DNA of 17,748 nucleotides from an uncultured Verrucomicrobiales bacterium (GCA_937893015.1 CALBJX010000015.1:1-17748); one strand, 5' to 3'; shown: positions 7,625 to 15,406, counted from the stretch's first letter. Translations and numbers: made by a program. The notes: generated by a model not told the origin, from the letters alone.

Positions 7625-8940
7625 ATGACTCCGCCGAGCGCACGGACTGCGCAGCTGTATATGCGCAGTTGTTAGAGACGGTCTACCCCGCCTCGCGGCC
7701 TCTTCTCGCCCCTCCGCTGAACAGGGAGGAGATGGCGGAGCTGTGGCAGGAAGCCCGATGGGGAGAGCGAGGCACCACCCTGCACCATGGTGCGCTGCAC
7801 CTCATCGACATCGGCACCATTAACCCGCAGGCGGATGGCCCCGCCATCCTACGCGCAGAAATAGAATGCGACGGGGAACGGCGGAGAGGTGACATCGCCC
7901 TGCATACCTGTGCGGAGGACTGGGAATCTGCGGGCTGCGGAGAATCTGCGGCCTACCGAGACACAGTGCTGCACGTTGTGCTGCAAAAGCCGTCCGAAAC
8001 ATGGTACACACGCACAGCAGAACATCGGGACGTCCCCGTATGGGTTGTTCCCGCCGAGCGATTGCGCTCGACCTGCGGCTGCGCCCGCCTCTATCCGGCT
8101 ACGGAAGGAGCCGCACAACAGTTGAAAGGACTTTCCTCCGCGCGATTGGAACGTCTTCTTCTCGCGGCGGCAGCCTACCGCGCAGAGCAAAAAGCCTCTT
8201 TCTTTGAGCAAAAGTCTGCCGTCATCGGGGAGGAACAGGCATGGTTTGAGGCGTGGGCAGAGGTCCTCGGATACGCCGCCAACAAACGCGCCATGCGGAC
8301 TCTTGCCCGACGAGCCCCCCTTGCTGCCCTGCAAGGCGGGGACAGTGAAGCGATTCTGCTCGGCACGGCGGGATTCCTGCAAGCTGTGCTGCCCGAGCGC
8401 ACCACGGAAGAGGCTCGCACCTACCACCGCCGCGTGTGGAGTGCGTGGTGGCAGCAGCGCGAACGCTTTGTGCCCGAAGGGAGCCCCGCCCTGCCCTGGT
8501 CTCTCTCTCCCGTGCGCCCCATGAACCACCCGACCCGCCGCGTGGCAGCCCTTGCCCTCTCCGCTCAGCGGTGGGAAAGCATACGCCCCCTCATGAACGC
8601 TGCGGGGGCCAAGCGGCTCAGCGATGCGCTCTGCGCACTCTCCCACCCCTTCTGGGACACGCACTGCACTCTGGCATCCGCGCCGCTACGCCGCAGGTGC
8701 GCCCTTGTCGGCAAGAGCCGCGCTGCGGACTTTCTTGCCAATGTCGTCTACCCCCTCGACCGCAGCGACGCAGCCTGGGCATCCTCCTTGCGCCTCCGCG
8801 CTGCCGATATTCCCACTCGTTTCCTCTGCCTTGCGGAACATCTTTTCGGGCAACGCCCCGAGCTTCCGGCTCTGCTCCGCCTCCACTATGTGCAACAAGC
8901 CCTGTTGCAACTGCGCAACGATTTCGGGAGTATGGTGTGA
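7621..8940 (+). CDS. DUF2851 family protein
   Basis: The function of this family is unknown. The 439-residue product shows what I recognise as DUF2851 landmarks: LWQEARWGER near 41-50, then LIDIGTINPQADGPAILRAE (61-80), GDIALH (90-95), EDW (99-101), AYRDTVLHVV (111-120), the middle motif WFEAWAEVLGYAANKRAMRTLARR, an AGFLQ segment, SPVRPMNHPTRRVAALAL, and VGKSRAADFLANVVYPL towards the C terminus. I see no signal peptide or membrane segment, so it is probably cytoplasmic. The ATG at 7621 overlaps the TGA of the STAS gene, indicating coupled translation and perhaps a shared process. Two oddities: the His-containing stretch that usually follows the DW motif reads ESAGCGESAAY here, and I see no C-terminal Cys cluster of the kind I associate with the family. 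Both points rest on memory of the family. Confidence 0.7.
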   Translation: MNDSAERTDCAAVYAQLLETVYPASRPLLAPPLNREEMAELWQEARWGERGTTLHHGALHLIDIGTINPQADGPAILRAEIECDGERRRGDIALHTCAEDWESAGCGESAAYRDTVLHVVLQKPSETWYTRTAEHRDVPVWVVPAERLRSTCGCARLYPATEGAAQQLKGLSSARLERLLLAAAAYRAEQKASFFEQKSAVIGEEQAWFEAWAEVLGYAANKRAMRTLARRAPLAALQGGDSEAILLGTAGFLQAVLPERTTEEARTYHRRVWSAWWQQRERFVPEGSPALPWSLSPVRPMNHPTRRVAALALSAQRWESIRPLMNAAGAKRLSDALCALSHPFWDTHCTLASAPLRRRCALVGKSRAADFLANVVYPLDRSDAAWASSLRLRAADIPTRFLCLAEHLFGQRPELPALLRLHYVQQALLQLRNDFGSMV

Positions 8941-8955
8941 AGGTCGCGGGCCCTT

Positions 8956-8969
8956 TCAGCTCCGGCTGA
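8956..8969. other. Small perfect hairpin between convergent genes
   Basis: TCAGC (8956-8960) and GCTGA (8965-8969) form a 5-bp stem around TCCG. The stem contains the stop codon of the minus-strand L,D-transpeptidase gene and lies 16 nt after the DUF2851 stop. Neither strand shows a T tract after it, so a terminator role is only a weak possibility. Confidence 0.2.
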
Positions 8970-9513
8970 TAACGACTTCCGTTCCCACGGGAAGGCGGTG
9001 GTAGAGGGGAACACAGGCCTCACGGGTCATGCGTATGCATCCGTGGGAGACAGGTACGGGGTAGACATCACCGATGTGCAATCCGATGCCGTCGTATGTG
9101 AGGCGCATGAAGTAGGGCATGGCGACGTGGTAGAGATTAGAGCGGTGGTTGCGGTCCTTCTCCAGAATGTGGTATGTTCCTTCCGGGGTGGAGTCCTGCT
9201 TCCCCGTGCTGACAGGGAAGTCCATCGCCACTTGTCCGTTCACCAATAATTCCCCACGCTGAGTGGCCAGATGTATGTGCACACAGCACTCACCCTTGCT
9301 CCGCAAGAGCGCCTCGTTTTTCCAAGTGCGGCAGTGCATTGCCTTGTGCACAGCAGGCGCGACCGCCGGAGGCTGCACACCGGCGGGTGCAGGTAGAACT
9401 TCCCCGCGCCGCAGAATGATGGCGTGCTCCCCACTCCCGCAGGAGCAGAGGGCACACGCCGCAAAGGCAAGCAGCACAATGCGCTTGCCGAAATAGGGTA
9501 GTTTCTTCATCAT
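8956..9513 (-). CDS. L,D-transpeptidase (YkuD domain) lipoprotein
   Basis: L,D-transpeptidases form 3-3 cross-links in peptidoglycan or attach proteins to it. The 185-residue product has a signal peptide with a basic start (MMKKLPYFGKR), a hydrophobic core and a lipobox L22-C23-S24-C25, so it is probably a lipoprotein. The catalytic domain holds FPVSTGKQDSTPEGTYHI (99-116), H146 (GLHIGD) and SHGCIR (156-161) with nucleophile C159, the YkuD signature. A linker of about 50 residues, rich in Pro/Ala/Val, spans from the membrane. Two ATG codons (9513 and 9510) are adjacent; the second gives the more usual MKK start. The gene begins 9 nt after the folD stop without a clear Shine-Dalgarno and is the last gene of the minus-strand set. 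Several extra Cys residues (C20, C23, C61, C76, C77) are present. Which substrate or pathway it serves cannot be told. Confidence 0.9.
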   Translation of the reverse strand: MMKKLPYFGKRIVLLAFAACALCSCGSGEHAIILRRGEVLPAPAGVQPPAVAPAVHKAMHCRTWKNEALLRSKGECCVHIHLATQRGELLVNGQVAMDFPVSTGKQDSTPEGTYHILEKDRNHRSNLYHVAMPYFMRLTYDGIGLHIGDVYPVPVSHGCIRMTREACVPLYHRLPVGTEVVISRS

Positions 9514-9522
9514 AGTGGGGAT

Positions 9523-10404
9523 TCAGCAGCCGCAAAGCTGACGACAGGCCTTGACGGTGTTGGCCATGAGCATGGCAATCGTCATGGGGCCCACGCCGCC
9601 GGGCACGGGGGTGATGGCGCTGCACTGCGGCGCGACGGAGGCGAAGTCCACATCGCCCACGATGCGGTAACCGCGGGGGCGGGTGGCGTCCTCGATGCGG
9701 TTGATGCCGACATCAACGACCACGGCGCCGGGCTTGATGTAGTCCGCCTTCACCATCTCGGGGCGACCGACGGCGGCAACCACGATGTCTGCCGTGCGGC
9801 AGACGGCGGGCAGATCCGCCGTGCGGGAGTGGGCAATCGTTACCGTGGCGTTGGCCTTCTTGCTGACAAGGAGGTTGGCCATGGGCTTGCCGACAATCAT
9901 GCTGCGGCCGATGACGACGGCGTGCTTGCCCTTCGTCTCGATGCCGTATTCCTTGAGCATGACCATGCAGCCCAGCGGCGTGCAGGGGACGAAGCCGGTC
10001 TCGTCTTCGAGCACCAGCTTGGCGACATTCACGGGGTGGAAGCCGTCCACATCCTTGCGCGGGTCGATGTTGAGAATGACCGCTTCTTCATCAATATGCT
10101 TGGGGGGCGGGCTCTGCACGAGGATGCCGTGGATGCGGTCATCGGCATTGAGCTTGTGAATGAGCTCCACCAGCTCCTCCTGCGTGGTGTCGGCGGGCAG
10201 CGCCCACTTCTGGGAGTAGATGCCCAGCTCGGCGCAGGCCTTCACCTTGGAGGCGACATAGACTTGGGAGGCGGGGTCTTCCCCCACCAGGACAACGGCC
10301 AGCCCGGGCGTGTGGCCCGCGGCCTTCAGTTCGGCAATATCCGCAAGCAGGCCCTCGCGCACTTTGGCGGCGACCTCCTTGCCGTTCATGAGAATCGGTT
10401 CCAT
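9523..10404 (-). CDS. folD: Bifunctional methylenetetrahydrofolate dehydrogenase / methenyltetrahydrofolate cyclohydrolase
   Basis: FolD interconverts 5,10-methylene-, 5,10-methenyl- and 10-formyl-tetrahydrofolate using NADP(H), supplying one-carbon units for purines and fMet. The 293-residue protein keeps the catalytic Tyr49 and Lys53 (ASQVYVASKVKAC), Gln97, Asp120 (KDVDGFH, 117-123), the Rossmann motif VIGRSMIVGKP, and PGGVGPMT near the C terminus. Length is normal. The usual QLPLP signature reads QSPPP here (97-101), with the catalytic Gln retained. The ATG at 10404 is 21 nt after the acyltransferase stop and has no Shine-Dalgarno. It lies in the middle of an envelope gene set, which probably reflects shared transcription and not function. 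The C terminus ends in a Cys-containing tail, RQLCGC. Confidence 0.97.
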   Translation of the reverse strand: MEPILMNGKEVAAKVREGLLADIAELKAAGHTPGLAVVLVGEDPASQVYVASKVKACAELGIYSQKWALPADTTQEELVELIHKLNADDRIHGILVQSPPPKHIDEEAVILNIDPRKDVDGFHPVNVAKLVLEDETGFVPCTPLGCMVMLKEYGIETKGKHAVVIGRSMIVGKPMANLLVSKKANATVTIAHSRTADLPAVCRTADIVVAAVGRPEMVKADYIKPGAVVVDVGINRIEDATRPRGYRIVGDVDFASVAPQCSAITPVPGGVGPMTIAMLMANTVKACRQLCGC

Positions 10405-10410
10405 AATCGT

Positions 10411-10435
10411 TTATTCGGGGAAAAGTTATTCGGGG
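10411..10435. repeat. Short direct repeat with duplicated in-frame stop
   Basis: TTATTCGGGG occurs at 10411-10420 and again at 10426-10435, exactly 15 nt apart. Read on the minus strand each copy ends in CCC GAA TAA in the same frame, so the acyltransferase gene has its stop (10426-10428) and an in-frame duplicate of its last codons plus stop at 10411-10413. This may be a small tandem duplication. Confidence 0.7.
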
Positions 10436-11109
10436 ATGGGCCCGAAATCGGGGCGGCCGTAGGCGAGGGCGGCATCCAGCTTGCGGGCATATTCCTCCAC
10501 ACCGGCGTCGTCCAGCTCGCGGGGCACCTCAATCGGCTCGCCCCAGAGCAGGGTCAGGCGGGAGAAGGGTTTGGGGATGATGTAGCCGTCCCACGCCTTC
10601 TTGATGCGCCAGCAGGTGGGCATGTCGATGCAGAGGGGGATGATGGGCACGCCGCTGAGCTGGGCCAGCTTGATGACGCCGTTGTGCGAGCGGTACTTCG
10701 GCCCCTTGGGCCCGTCGGGCGTGATGCACATGGAGCAACCGGCCTTCACCTCGGCCACCATGTCCATGAAGCCAGCCACGCCGCGGCGGTGGCTGGAGCC
10801 GCGCACCGTGCGCATGCCGTAGTCGTTGGCCACGGTGGAGAGCAGTGCGCCGTCCTTGCTGGCGCTGGTGAGCATGCTCATCATCACGGGGCCGTGCAGC
10901 ACATAGCGGTACACGTAGCAGGGCGGGAAGGTGCGGTTGTGCCAGAGCGCGACAATGACGGGGCGGTGCCCGGGCTTCACCCCGCTGTTATCCTTCACAA
11001 TGACTCGCTTGCGGAGAGTGAAGCAGATAGCCGTGATAAGGAACCACGCGATGTGACCCACGGGGCGGGTCCACCATTTGGAGCGTTTCTCTGTGTCGCG
11101 AGTGGCCAT
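10426..11109 (-). CDS. DUF374 lysophospholipid-acyltransferase-like protein
   Basis: DUF374 proteins belong to the LPLAT superfamily, whose members transfer acyl chains to glycerolipids or lipid A-type acceptors at the inner membrane; the substrate here is unknown. From the ATG at 11109 the product has 227 residues. It shows one hydrophobic segment (about 18-32), ALWHNRTF (54-61), a TSASKDG motif ending at G87, VRGSSHRRG (102-110), and CITPDGPKGP (128-137), the hallmark of the family, then GVIKLAQLSGVPIIPL. An in-frame TTG at 11124, preceded at 6 nt by GAAGG, would add five residues; both starts are plausible. The gene begins 27 nt after the previous stop (12 nt with TTG), within a set that also holds an AsmA-like protein and a secretin. 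Confidence 0.85.
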   Translation of the reverse strand: MATRDTEKRSKWWTRPVGHIAWFLITAICFTLRKRVIVKDNSGVKPGHRPVIVALWHNRTFPPCYVYRYVLHGPVMMSMLTSASKDGALLSTVANDYGMRTVRGSSHRRGVAGFMDMVAEVKAGCSMCITPDGPKGPKYRSHNGVIKLAQLSGVPIIPLCIDMPTCWRIKKAWDGYIIPKPFSRLTLLWGEPIEVPRELDDAGVEEYARKLDAALAYGRPDFGPIPE

Positions 11110-11136
11110 GGCAGCAAACGACAATGTAGTCCTTCA

Positions 11137-12876
11137 TCAAAAAGGAGACTTGTTATCGAGCGGAGAGCTCATATCCAAGTTTCCTGTGCTGAAAATATCA
11201 TCCTCCAGCCGCTGACTCGGCGACCGGGGAGCCGGTGTCTCGGAACCGGACGACGCGGGGGCAGCAGGAGCCGTGTCGCCATCAACCTGCTCAAAGATCT
11301 CGCGCTCACGGCGAATGCGGTCGGAAACCTTGCCGAAATCCATCTCATCGAGATTCAGACGTCCGGGACGCGCACGGCGAGCCTCTTCGGTCTGAGCCAC
11401 AAGCACGGCGGAATTATCACCGGGAATGTTGATGGTACCGGAGAGTTCGACCGATACCCACGCCGTACCCGCATTTTCGCGGAAGAGAGGGTCAGGTTTG
11501 CCGTCTGCGTATTCCGCGTGGGTAAGAATCGCGGGCACACCGATATCCATCTTGCCGGAAATCGTGTTATCCGCATCGAGGGCAACCGAGCCGACCAAAT
11601 TCAGCAAATCGCGCTCTTCCACCTGATTTTCGGGGAAAACGACCTCCAATTTCTCGCCGTCGGGCTTCAAACGCAGACGACCGCGATTGATGATAGCGGG
11701 CTCATAGGCCGAGCGGCGACCGGACTCCATGTGCGAGGTAATCAGCTGCTGCACGGGGAAGCCGTTGAGACAGATCTGCGACAGCAAAAACTCCCCGCTA
11801 TACACGGGCGCAGACGTCTCCAGAGGCAGGGCAATACGGGCAAGGGAGTGCTCCTTACCGACGACCTGCCGGGTGGTACGCGCCGTCAGGATGTTGCCGA
11901 GACGGCTCTGCGTAAAGTCAGCAAGGGGCATGCCGTCAGAGTCGAATTCAAACGGCCCGCTCAAAGCGGCCCCGGCAGGGATGCGGCCATAGATAGCCAA
12001 CGACGTATTGCCACGATCGGCAGCTTCGTTCGCGCGATCCGTCGTGCCGCTCAGGGAGAAATCTTCCACGCCGCCGGGGCTGAGCAGCCACTTGGACTCA
12101 CGCAGGCGGACGAGCTTCATACCGCGCAGCTGCATCGTGCCGCCGGAAATCACCAATGAGCTGACGGCCTTATCCGTCGAACGCGGATGGTACATGTACG
12201 AGTGCGCATCCCGAAGCTTCAGGATGTCCCCCATCGTCACATGGAAGCTCTCGCACTCCACACGGCGGAATTTCCACAGGTCCGCACCTTGGAACAGAGG
12301 CATCTGCAGTTCGCGAGCCTCGGGGTTGAGGCAAAGCTCCACACGACCGACGGAGAGTTTATCCCCCGTCAGCACTCGGGTAAAGAAGCTGGATGTATCC
12401 AAATCCGCCGAAATATCGGAGAGCTCCACATGCTGCACAAGAGCCCCCGCGGGGAAATCTGCCACGATACCGGAAAGATGGAATGTTGTGCCGTCCACCC
12501 CACTGCCGAGCAGCGTCAGGGACTCCGCACCCCACGCCTGTTTCAGCTCCTCCGCCCGTTGCTGGACATAAGCCTCACCGGACATCTGCGACATGCGGAA
12601 CAGCAGCACGGCAACCCCGATGAAGCAGAGGGCAAACGCCCCCATCAGGATCATCATGAAGGAGCGGCGCCCCGCCTTGCGCTTCTCGGCTTCGGAGACC
12701 AGCACGCGGCGTTTCTTCGTCACACGGACGACCTTGCTGCCATCCGGACGCACGACAACCTCCCGGGATTTTTCCTTGGAAGGCTTTTCGTCGTTGATCT
12801 GCTGAATAATACCCCTCACATGAGACGATGCGGTCTCTTCGCCATCCGCCTCATATTTATCATCATACTTGCTCAT
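11137..12876 (-). CDS. Single-pass membrane protein with AsmA-like periplasmic region
   Basis: I do not recognise a named family with certainty. The 579-residue product has a charged cytoplasmic N terminus of about 72 residues with a basic stretch (RVTKKRRVLVSEAEKRKAGRR), one membrane segment at 73-93, and a beta-rich periplasmic part of about 480 residues. The stretch LVQHVELSDISADLDTSSFF, followed by VLTGDKLSVGRVELCLNPEA, has the cadence of the N-terminal AsmA module (paired strands with a G-x-L/V-x-V-x-x-V core). Later parts contain repeated beta-strand patterns and a disordered Ser/Pro/Ala-rich tail from about residue 540 (AAPASSGSETPAPRSP). The ATG at 12876 lies 16 nt after the secretin stop, with a weak GAGAGA upstream. 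It could be a lipid-transfer-like protein or an inner-membrane partner of the secretin; both are inferences. Confidence 0.6.
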   Translation of the reverse strand: MSKYDDKYEADGEETASSHVRGIIQQINDEKPSKEKSREVVVRPDGSKVVRVTKKRRVLVSEAEKRKAGRRSFMMILMGAFALCFIGVAVLLFRMSQMSGEAYVQQRAEELKQAWGAESLTLLGSGVDGTTFHLSGIVADFPAGALVQHVELSDISADLDTSSFFTRVLTGDKLSVGRVELCLNPEARELQMPLFQGADLWKFRRVECESFHVTMGDILKLRDAHSYMYHPRSTDKAVSSLVISGGTMQLRGMKLVRLRESKWLLSPGGVEDFSLSGTTDRANEAADRGNTSLAIYGRIPAGAALSGPFEFDSDGMPLADFTQSRLGNILTARTTRQVVGKEHSLARIALPLETSAPVYSGEFLLSQICLNGFPVQQLITSHMESGRRSAYEPAIINRGRLRLKPDGEKLEVVFPENQVEERDLLNLVGSVALDADNTISGKMDIGVPAILTHAEYADGKPDPLFRENAGTAWVSVELSGTINIPGDNSAVLVAQTEEARRARPGRLNLDEMDFGKVSDRIRREREIFEQVDGDTAPAAPASSGSETPAPRSPSQRLEDDIFSTGNLDMSSPLDNKSPF

Positions 12877-12892
12877 TCTCTCAATTATGTTG

Positions 12893-15391
12893 TCAATCCG
12901 TCAATGCCGTCTCCGCGGGGCGAGCTCCGTTCAACGAATCTCGGCCGGTGGGATCCACGACATCCACTTTCACAAAGAACAGGAAAGCCTTACGCACTTT
13001 CTCGCTTCCTTCAGAACGGAAGAGACGCCCCACCAGAGGCAAGTCTCCCAAAAGGGGGAGTTTATCCTCAAACTTCACGGAGCGGGACTCCTGCAAGCCG
13101 CCCATGACAATCACGGAGCCCGGAGCCACGGAGACCTTGGTGTTCTCCATGTGTCGCTTGAAAATCGGCTTGAGGATGTGGTTCTCCGTCAGCGTGACAT
13201 AGGCAAAGCCCTGCTTGCCGCTGTCCGTCGTCATCACGGACTTGATGGGGCTGCCCCAGTTGATGAAGCCTTCAAAGTCGTTGAGTGTCACCGTCAGGGC
13301 CAGCGTCACCAGCTGCCCGTCCTGCGCCACCTGCGCGTCATGCACCTGCACCACGGCGCCGATACCGCCCACGCTGTCCTCACTCATGCCGAAGCGCGTG
13401 AACTCCTCCGGGTGCGCCGCCGTCGCCACGGTGGAGCGGCCGTTGTTATTGTTGCCGTTATTATTATTGTTGTTGCCGAGATTGATGCTCATCGTGGCAA
13501 TCTGCGGCTCGGAGTAGGTCTCCGGATAGAACATCTCACGCACGTTGGTGAAGGTCACCTGCTGCTCCGCGCCGGGGGTAAACACAAGGCGGGGATTATA
13601 CAGAATGTCCGCGCCCTTCTTCTGGGAGAGACCGCGCATGATCATGCTCACGTCACCCTCGTTCCAGATACCGCGAAGGGACAGAATGCCGGGAGCCTTG
13701 GAGGAAGCCATGTTTGCCGCATTGTAGGCGCTCACACCCCCTGTAGCGATGAGGCGCTCCATGTTGTCCGCCGCAATAGCCTGCCCGCCGGAACGCAGGC
13801 CTTCCGTCATGGAACCGACAGGCGCATCCGCGCGGTTCTGGGCATTCTTGTTGCCGCCGAGGGGCCACCCGGCCAGAGCAGCCGTGGTGAGAGGACCGCC
13901 CGCAGCATACATGAACGGGGTGCCGAGGTTCAGGTTGATGAGCCATTCAAAGCCCAATTCCTTGAGGTCGTTTTCATTCACCTCCATCGCCATGATGTTG
14001 AGCACCACGGAGCGAGAGGGTGCATCCAGCGGCACGCTGAGCAGGCCCGCAATTTCCTCTTGGTTGAAGGGGGTGTTGCGCACCGTGAGCTGACGAGAAG
14101 CAGCGTCGTAGCGGGCATTGGAGCCCTCGGGGAAAGAGATGCCCATGCCCTTGAGCGCCTGCACGGGGTTCACGCGCTTCACCACAATGCGGGAGGAAGA
14201 GGAGGAGAAATCGTCGTCGTCGTCGTCATCACCGCCGACTTCGGCATCAAAGAAGTGCGGGGAGACCGTGTAAATACGCTCCACCATGGGGCCGAAATCG
14301 CGCCCGGAGTAGGCGAGCTCCACGCCGAGCGGGGTCACATAGTAGGTGACGCCGAGCTGGCGCACAAGAGCATCCAGCACCTGACGCAGGGAGACGTCGG
14401 AGAGGTTGAGATTGACGCGGCGGGACATGATGTCCTTGTAGCCCTGAGAATCCGGCGTGCCGAAGTTGGCGGTCAGGTTGACGGGACGACCGGCGGAAGA
14501 GGCACCCGAAGCCTCGAAGCGGCGAATCTGCGCCTGCAGAGCCTCGATGACATCCGTGACGGGGGCGTCATCAAAAGTCACCTGCGGCAGCACGAGTTCA
14601 TTCAGGGATGAACCGATGCGGCTTTCCGCCTCTGCATCATCCACGACAACGCCCTGCCCTTCAGCGGGCATCGCCATTTCCGTATCGGCGGGTGCCTGTT
14701 CTTCCCAAAGTCGATCCACATCACTGAGGGCCCGTGCGCGGTAGGAATCATGAGTCGCTTTCAGGTACTCGGAACGGCGCTTTTGTGCGGTCTCCATCCC
14801 GCGGCGAGCCGCCGTGTTGTAGGCATCGATACGGAGCGCAGCCTCATAAGAGGAAATGGCTCTGTCATACGCGCCGAGCTCCAAATAACCATAGCCGAGC
14901 TCCAGCAGGCGGTTCACTTCCTCCACATTGCCGATGTGCTGCGGCGTGAGGGCGGGGTTGGTGCGCTCGGGGTCCTCCGTACGCACCAGTTCCTGGCGGG
15001 CACGCTCGTTGGAGGGGGAAAGCTGCATCGCTTCCTTCAGGAAGGAAATCGCCTCATCCGCGCGGCCGACGGCGCGGTAATCCATGGCCGTGGCAATCAG
15101 CGCATCGGAGAGGCTGTCTTTGATGAACGTCTGCTGTTTTTCCGTAGCAGGGGCCTTGGGAATCACAGCCAGCGCATTGCGGTAATGCTCAACGGCTTGA
15201 CTGTATTTCTTTTCTGTATAAGCAGTGCGGGCTTCCTGCACCTGCTGCATGGCATCACGGAGTGCCATCTGGCGGCGGGCGGTTTCGGGAGCGTTGGGGG
15301 CATCCCCCTGTGCAAAGGCACACGGAGAGAACGCCATGGAGGCCGTGGCGGCAAGAGAGAAAAGGACGGAACGAGAGAAAGAGCTCTTCAT
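12893..15391 (-). CDS. TPR-containing secretin (type II/III secretion or type IV pilus outer-membrane channel family)
   Basis: Secretins form large outer-membrane rings. I start at the ATG at 15391, giving 832 residues. The frame is open to 15469, but the ATG at 15391 opens a clear signal peptide (MKSSFSRSVLFSLAATASMAF, cleavage likely after AFA at 25-27). TPR-like helices follow (about 40-80, 105-135, 160-200), then an STN-like segment (about 325-365, VNLNLSDVSLRQVLDALVRQ), a D7-F-S5 tract (388-400), the secretin body (about 445-750) and the signature region VMGGLQES to KLPLLGDLPLVGRLF (about 762-792). N6-G-N4 lies at 640-650. The architecture recalls the Akkermansia Amuc_1098-type secretin. 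No pilM/N/O/P or ATPase genes are adjacent. An extended -10 (TGCTACGAT) sits just upstream. Confidence 0.85.
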   Translation of the reverse strand: MKSSFSRSVLFSLAATASMAFSPCAFAQGDAPNAPETARRQMALRDAMQQVQEARTAYTEKKYSQAVEHYRNALAVIPKAPATEKQQTFIKDSLSDALIATAMDYRAVGRADEAISFLKEAMQLSPSNERARQELVRTEDPERTNPALTPQHIGNVEEVNRLLELGYGYLELGAYDRAISSYEAALRIDAYNTAARRGMETAQKRRSEYLKATHDSYRARALSDVDRLWEEQAPADTEMAMPAEGQGVVVDDAEAESRIGSSLNELVLPQVTFDDAPVTDVIEALQAQIRRFEASGASSAGRPVNLTANFGTPDSQGYKDIMSRRVNLNLSDVSLRQVLDALVRQLGVTYYVTPLGVELAYSGRDFGPMVERIYTVSPHFFDAEVGGDDDDDDDFSSSSSRIVVKRVNPVQALKGMGISFPEGSNARYDAASRQLTVRNTPFNQEEIAGLLSVPLDAPSRSVVLNIMAMEVNENDLKELGFEWLINLNLGTPFMYAAGGPLTTAALAGWPLGGNKNAQNRADAPVGSMTEGLRSGGQAIAADNMERLIATGGVSAYNAANMASSKAPGILSLRGIWNEGDVSMIMRGLSQKKGADILYNPRLVFTPGAEQQVTFTNVREMFYPETYSEPQIATMSINLGNNNNNNGNNNNGRSTVATAAHPEEFTRFGMSEDSVGGIGAVVQVHDAQVAQDGQLVTLALTVTLNDFEGFINWGSPIKSVMTTDSGKQGFAYVTLTENHILKPIFKRHMENTKVSVAPGSVIVMGGLQESRSVKFEDKLPLLGDLPLVGRLFRSEGSEKVRKAFLFFVKVDVVDPTGRDSLNGARPAETALTD
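13442..13474 (-). repeat. Poly-Asn tract in the secretin (N6-G-N4)
   Basis: AAT/AAC codons repeat in a block that encodes six Asn, one Gly and four Asn. It lies in the secretin body, likely a surface loop. Such triplet tracts are prone to slippage, and any change of whole codons would stay in frame. Confidence 0.8.
14192..14230 (-). repeat. Poly-Asp / poly-Ser tract in the secretin (D7-F-S5)
   Basis: Five GAC codons flanked by GAT codons give seven Asp, followed by Phe and five Ser from TCC/TCT codons. The tract separates the N-terminal modules from the secretin body and probably forms a flexible acidic linker. Confidence 0.8.
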
Positions 15392-15406
15392 AAACCTGTG
15401 TCCCCT

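Noticed and set aside
7849..8664. 271-codon minus-strand frame opposite the DUF2851 gene
   Set aside because: No motif and no start context. The plus frame has family motifs and an ATGA overlap with the STAS gene.
9829..12159. 776-codon plus-strand frame opposite folD, the acyltransferase and the 579-residue protein gene
   Set aside because: It spans three clear minus-strand genes and has no recognisable domain.
14192..14230. Triplet repeats considered as a CRISPR-like or satellite array
   Set aside because: They are simple in-frame codon repeats inside the secretin gene, with no spacers.
12869..14611. 580-codon plus-strand frame opposite the secretin
   Set aside because: It is antisense to a secretin with a signal peptide and a clear signature. 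The frame is a GC-driven shadow.
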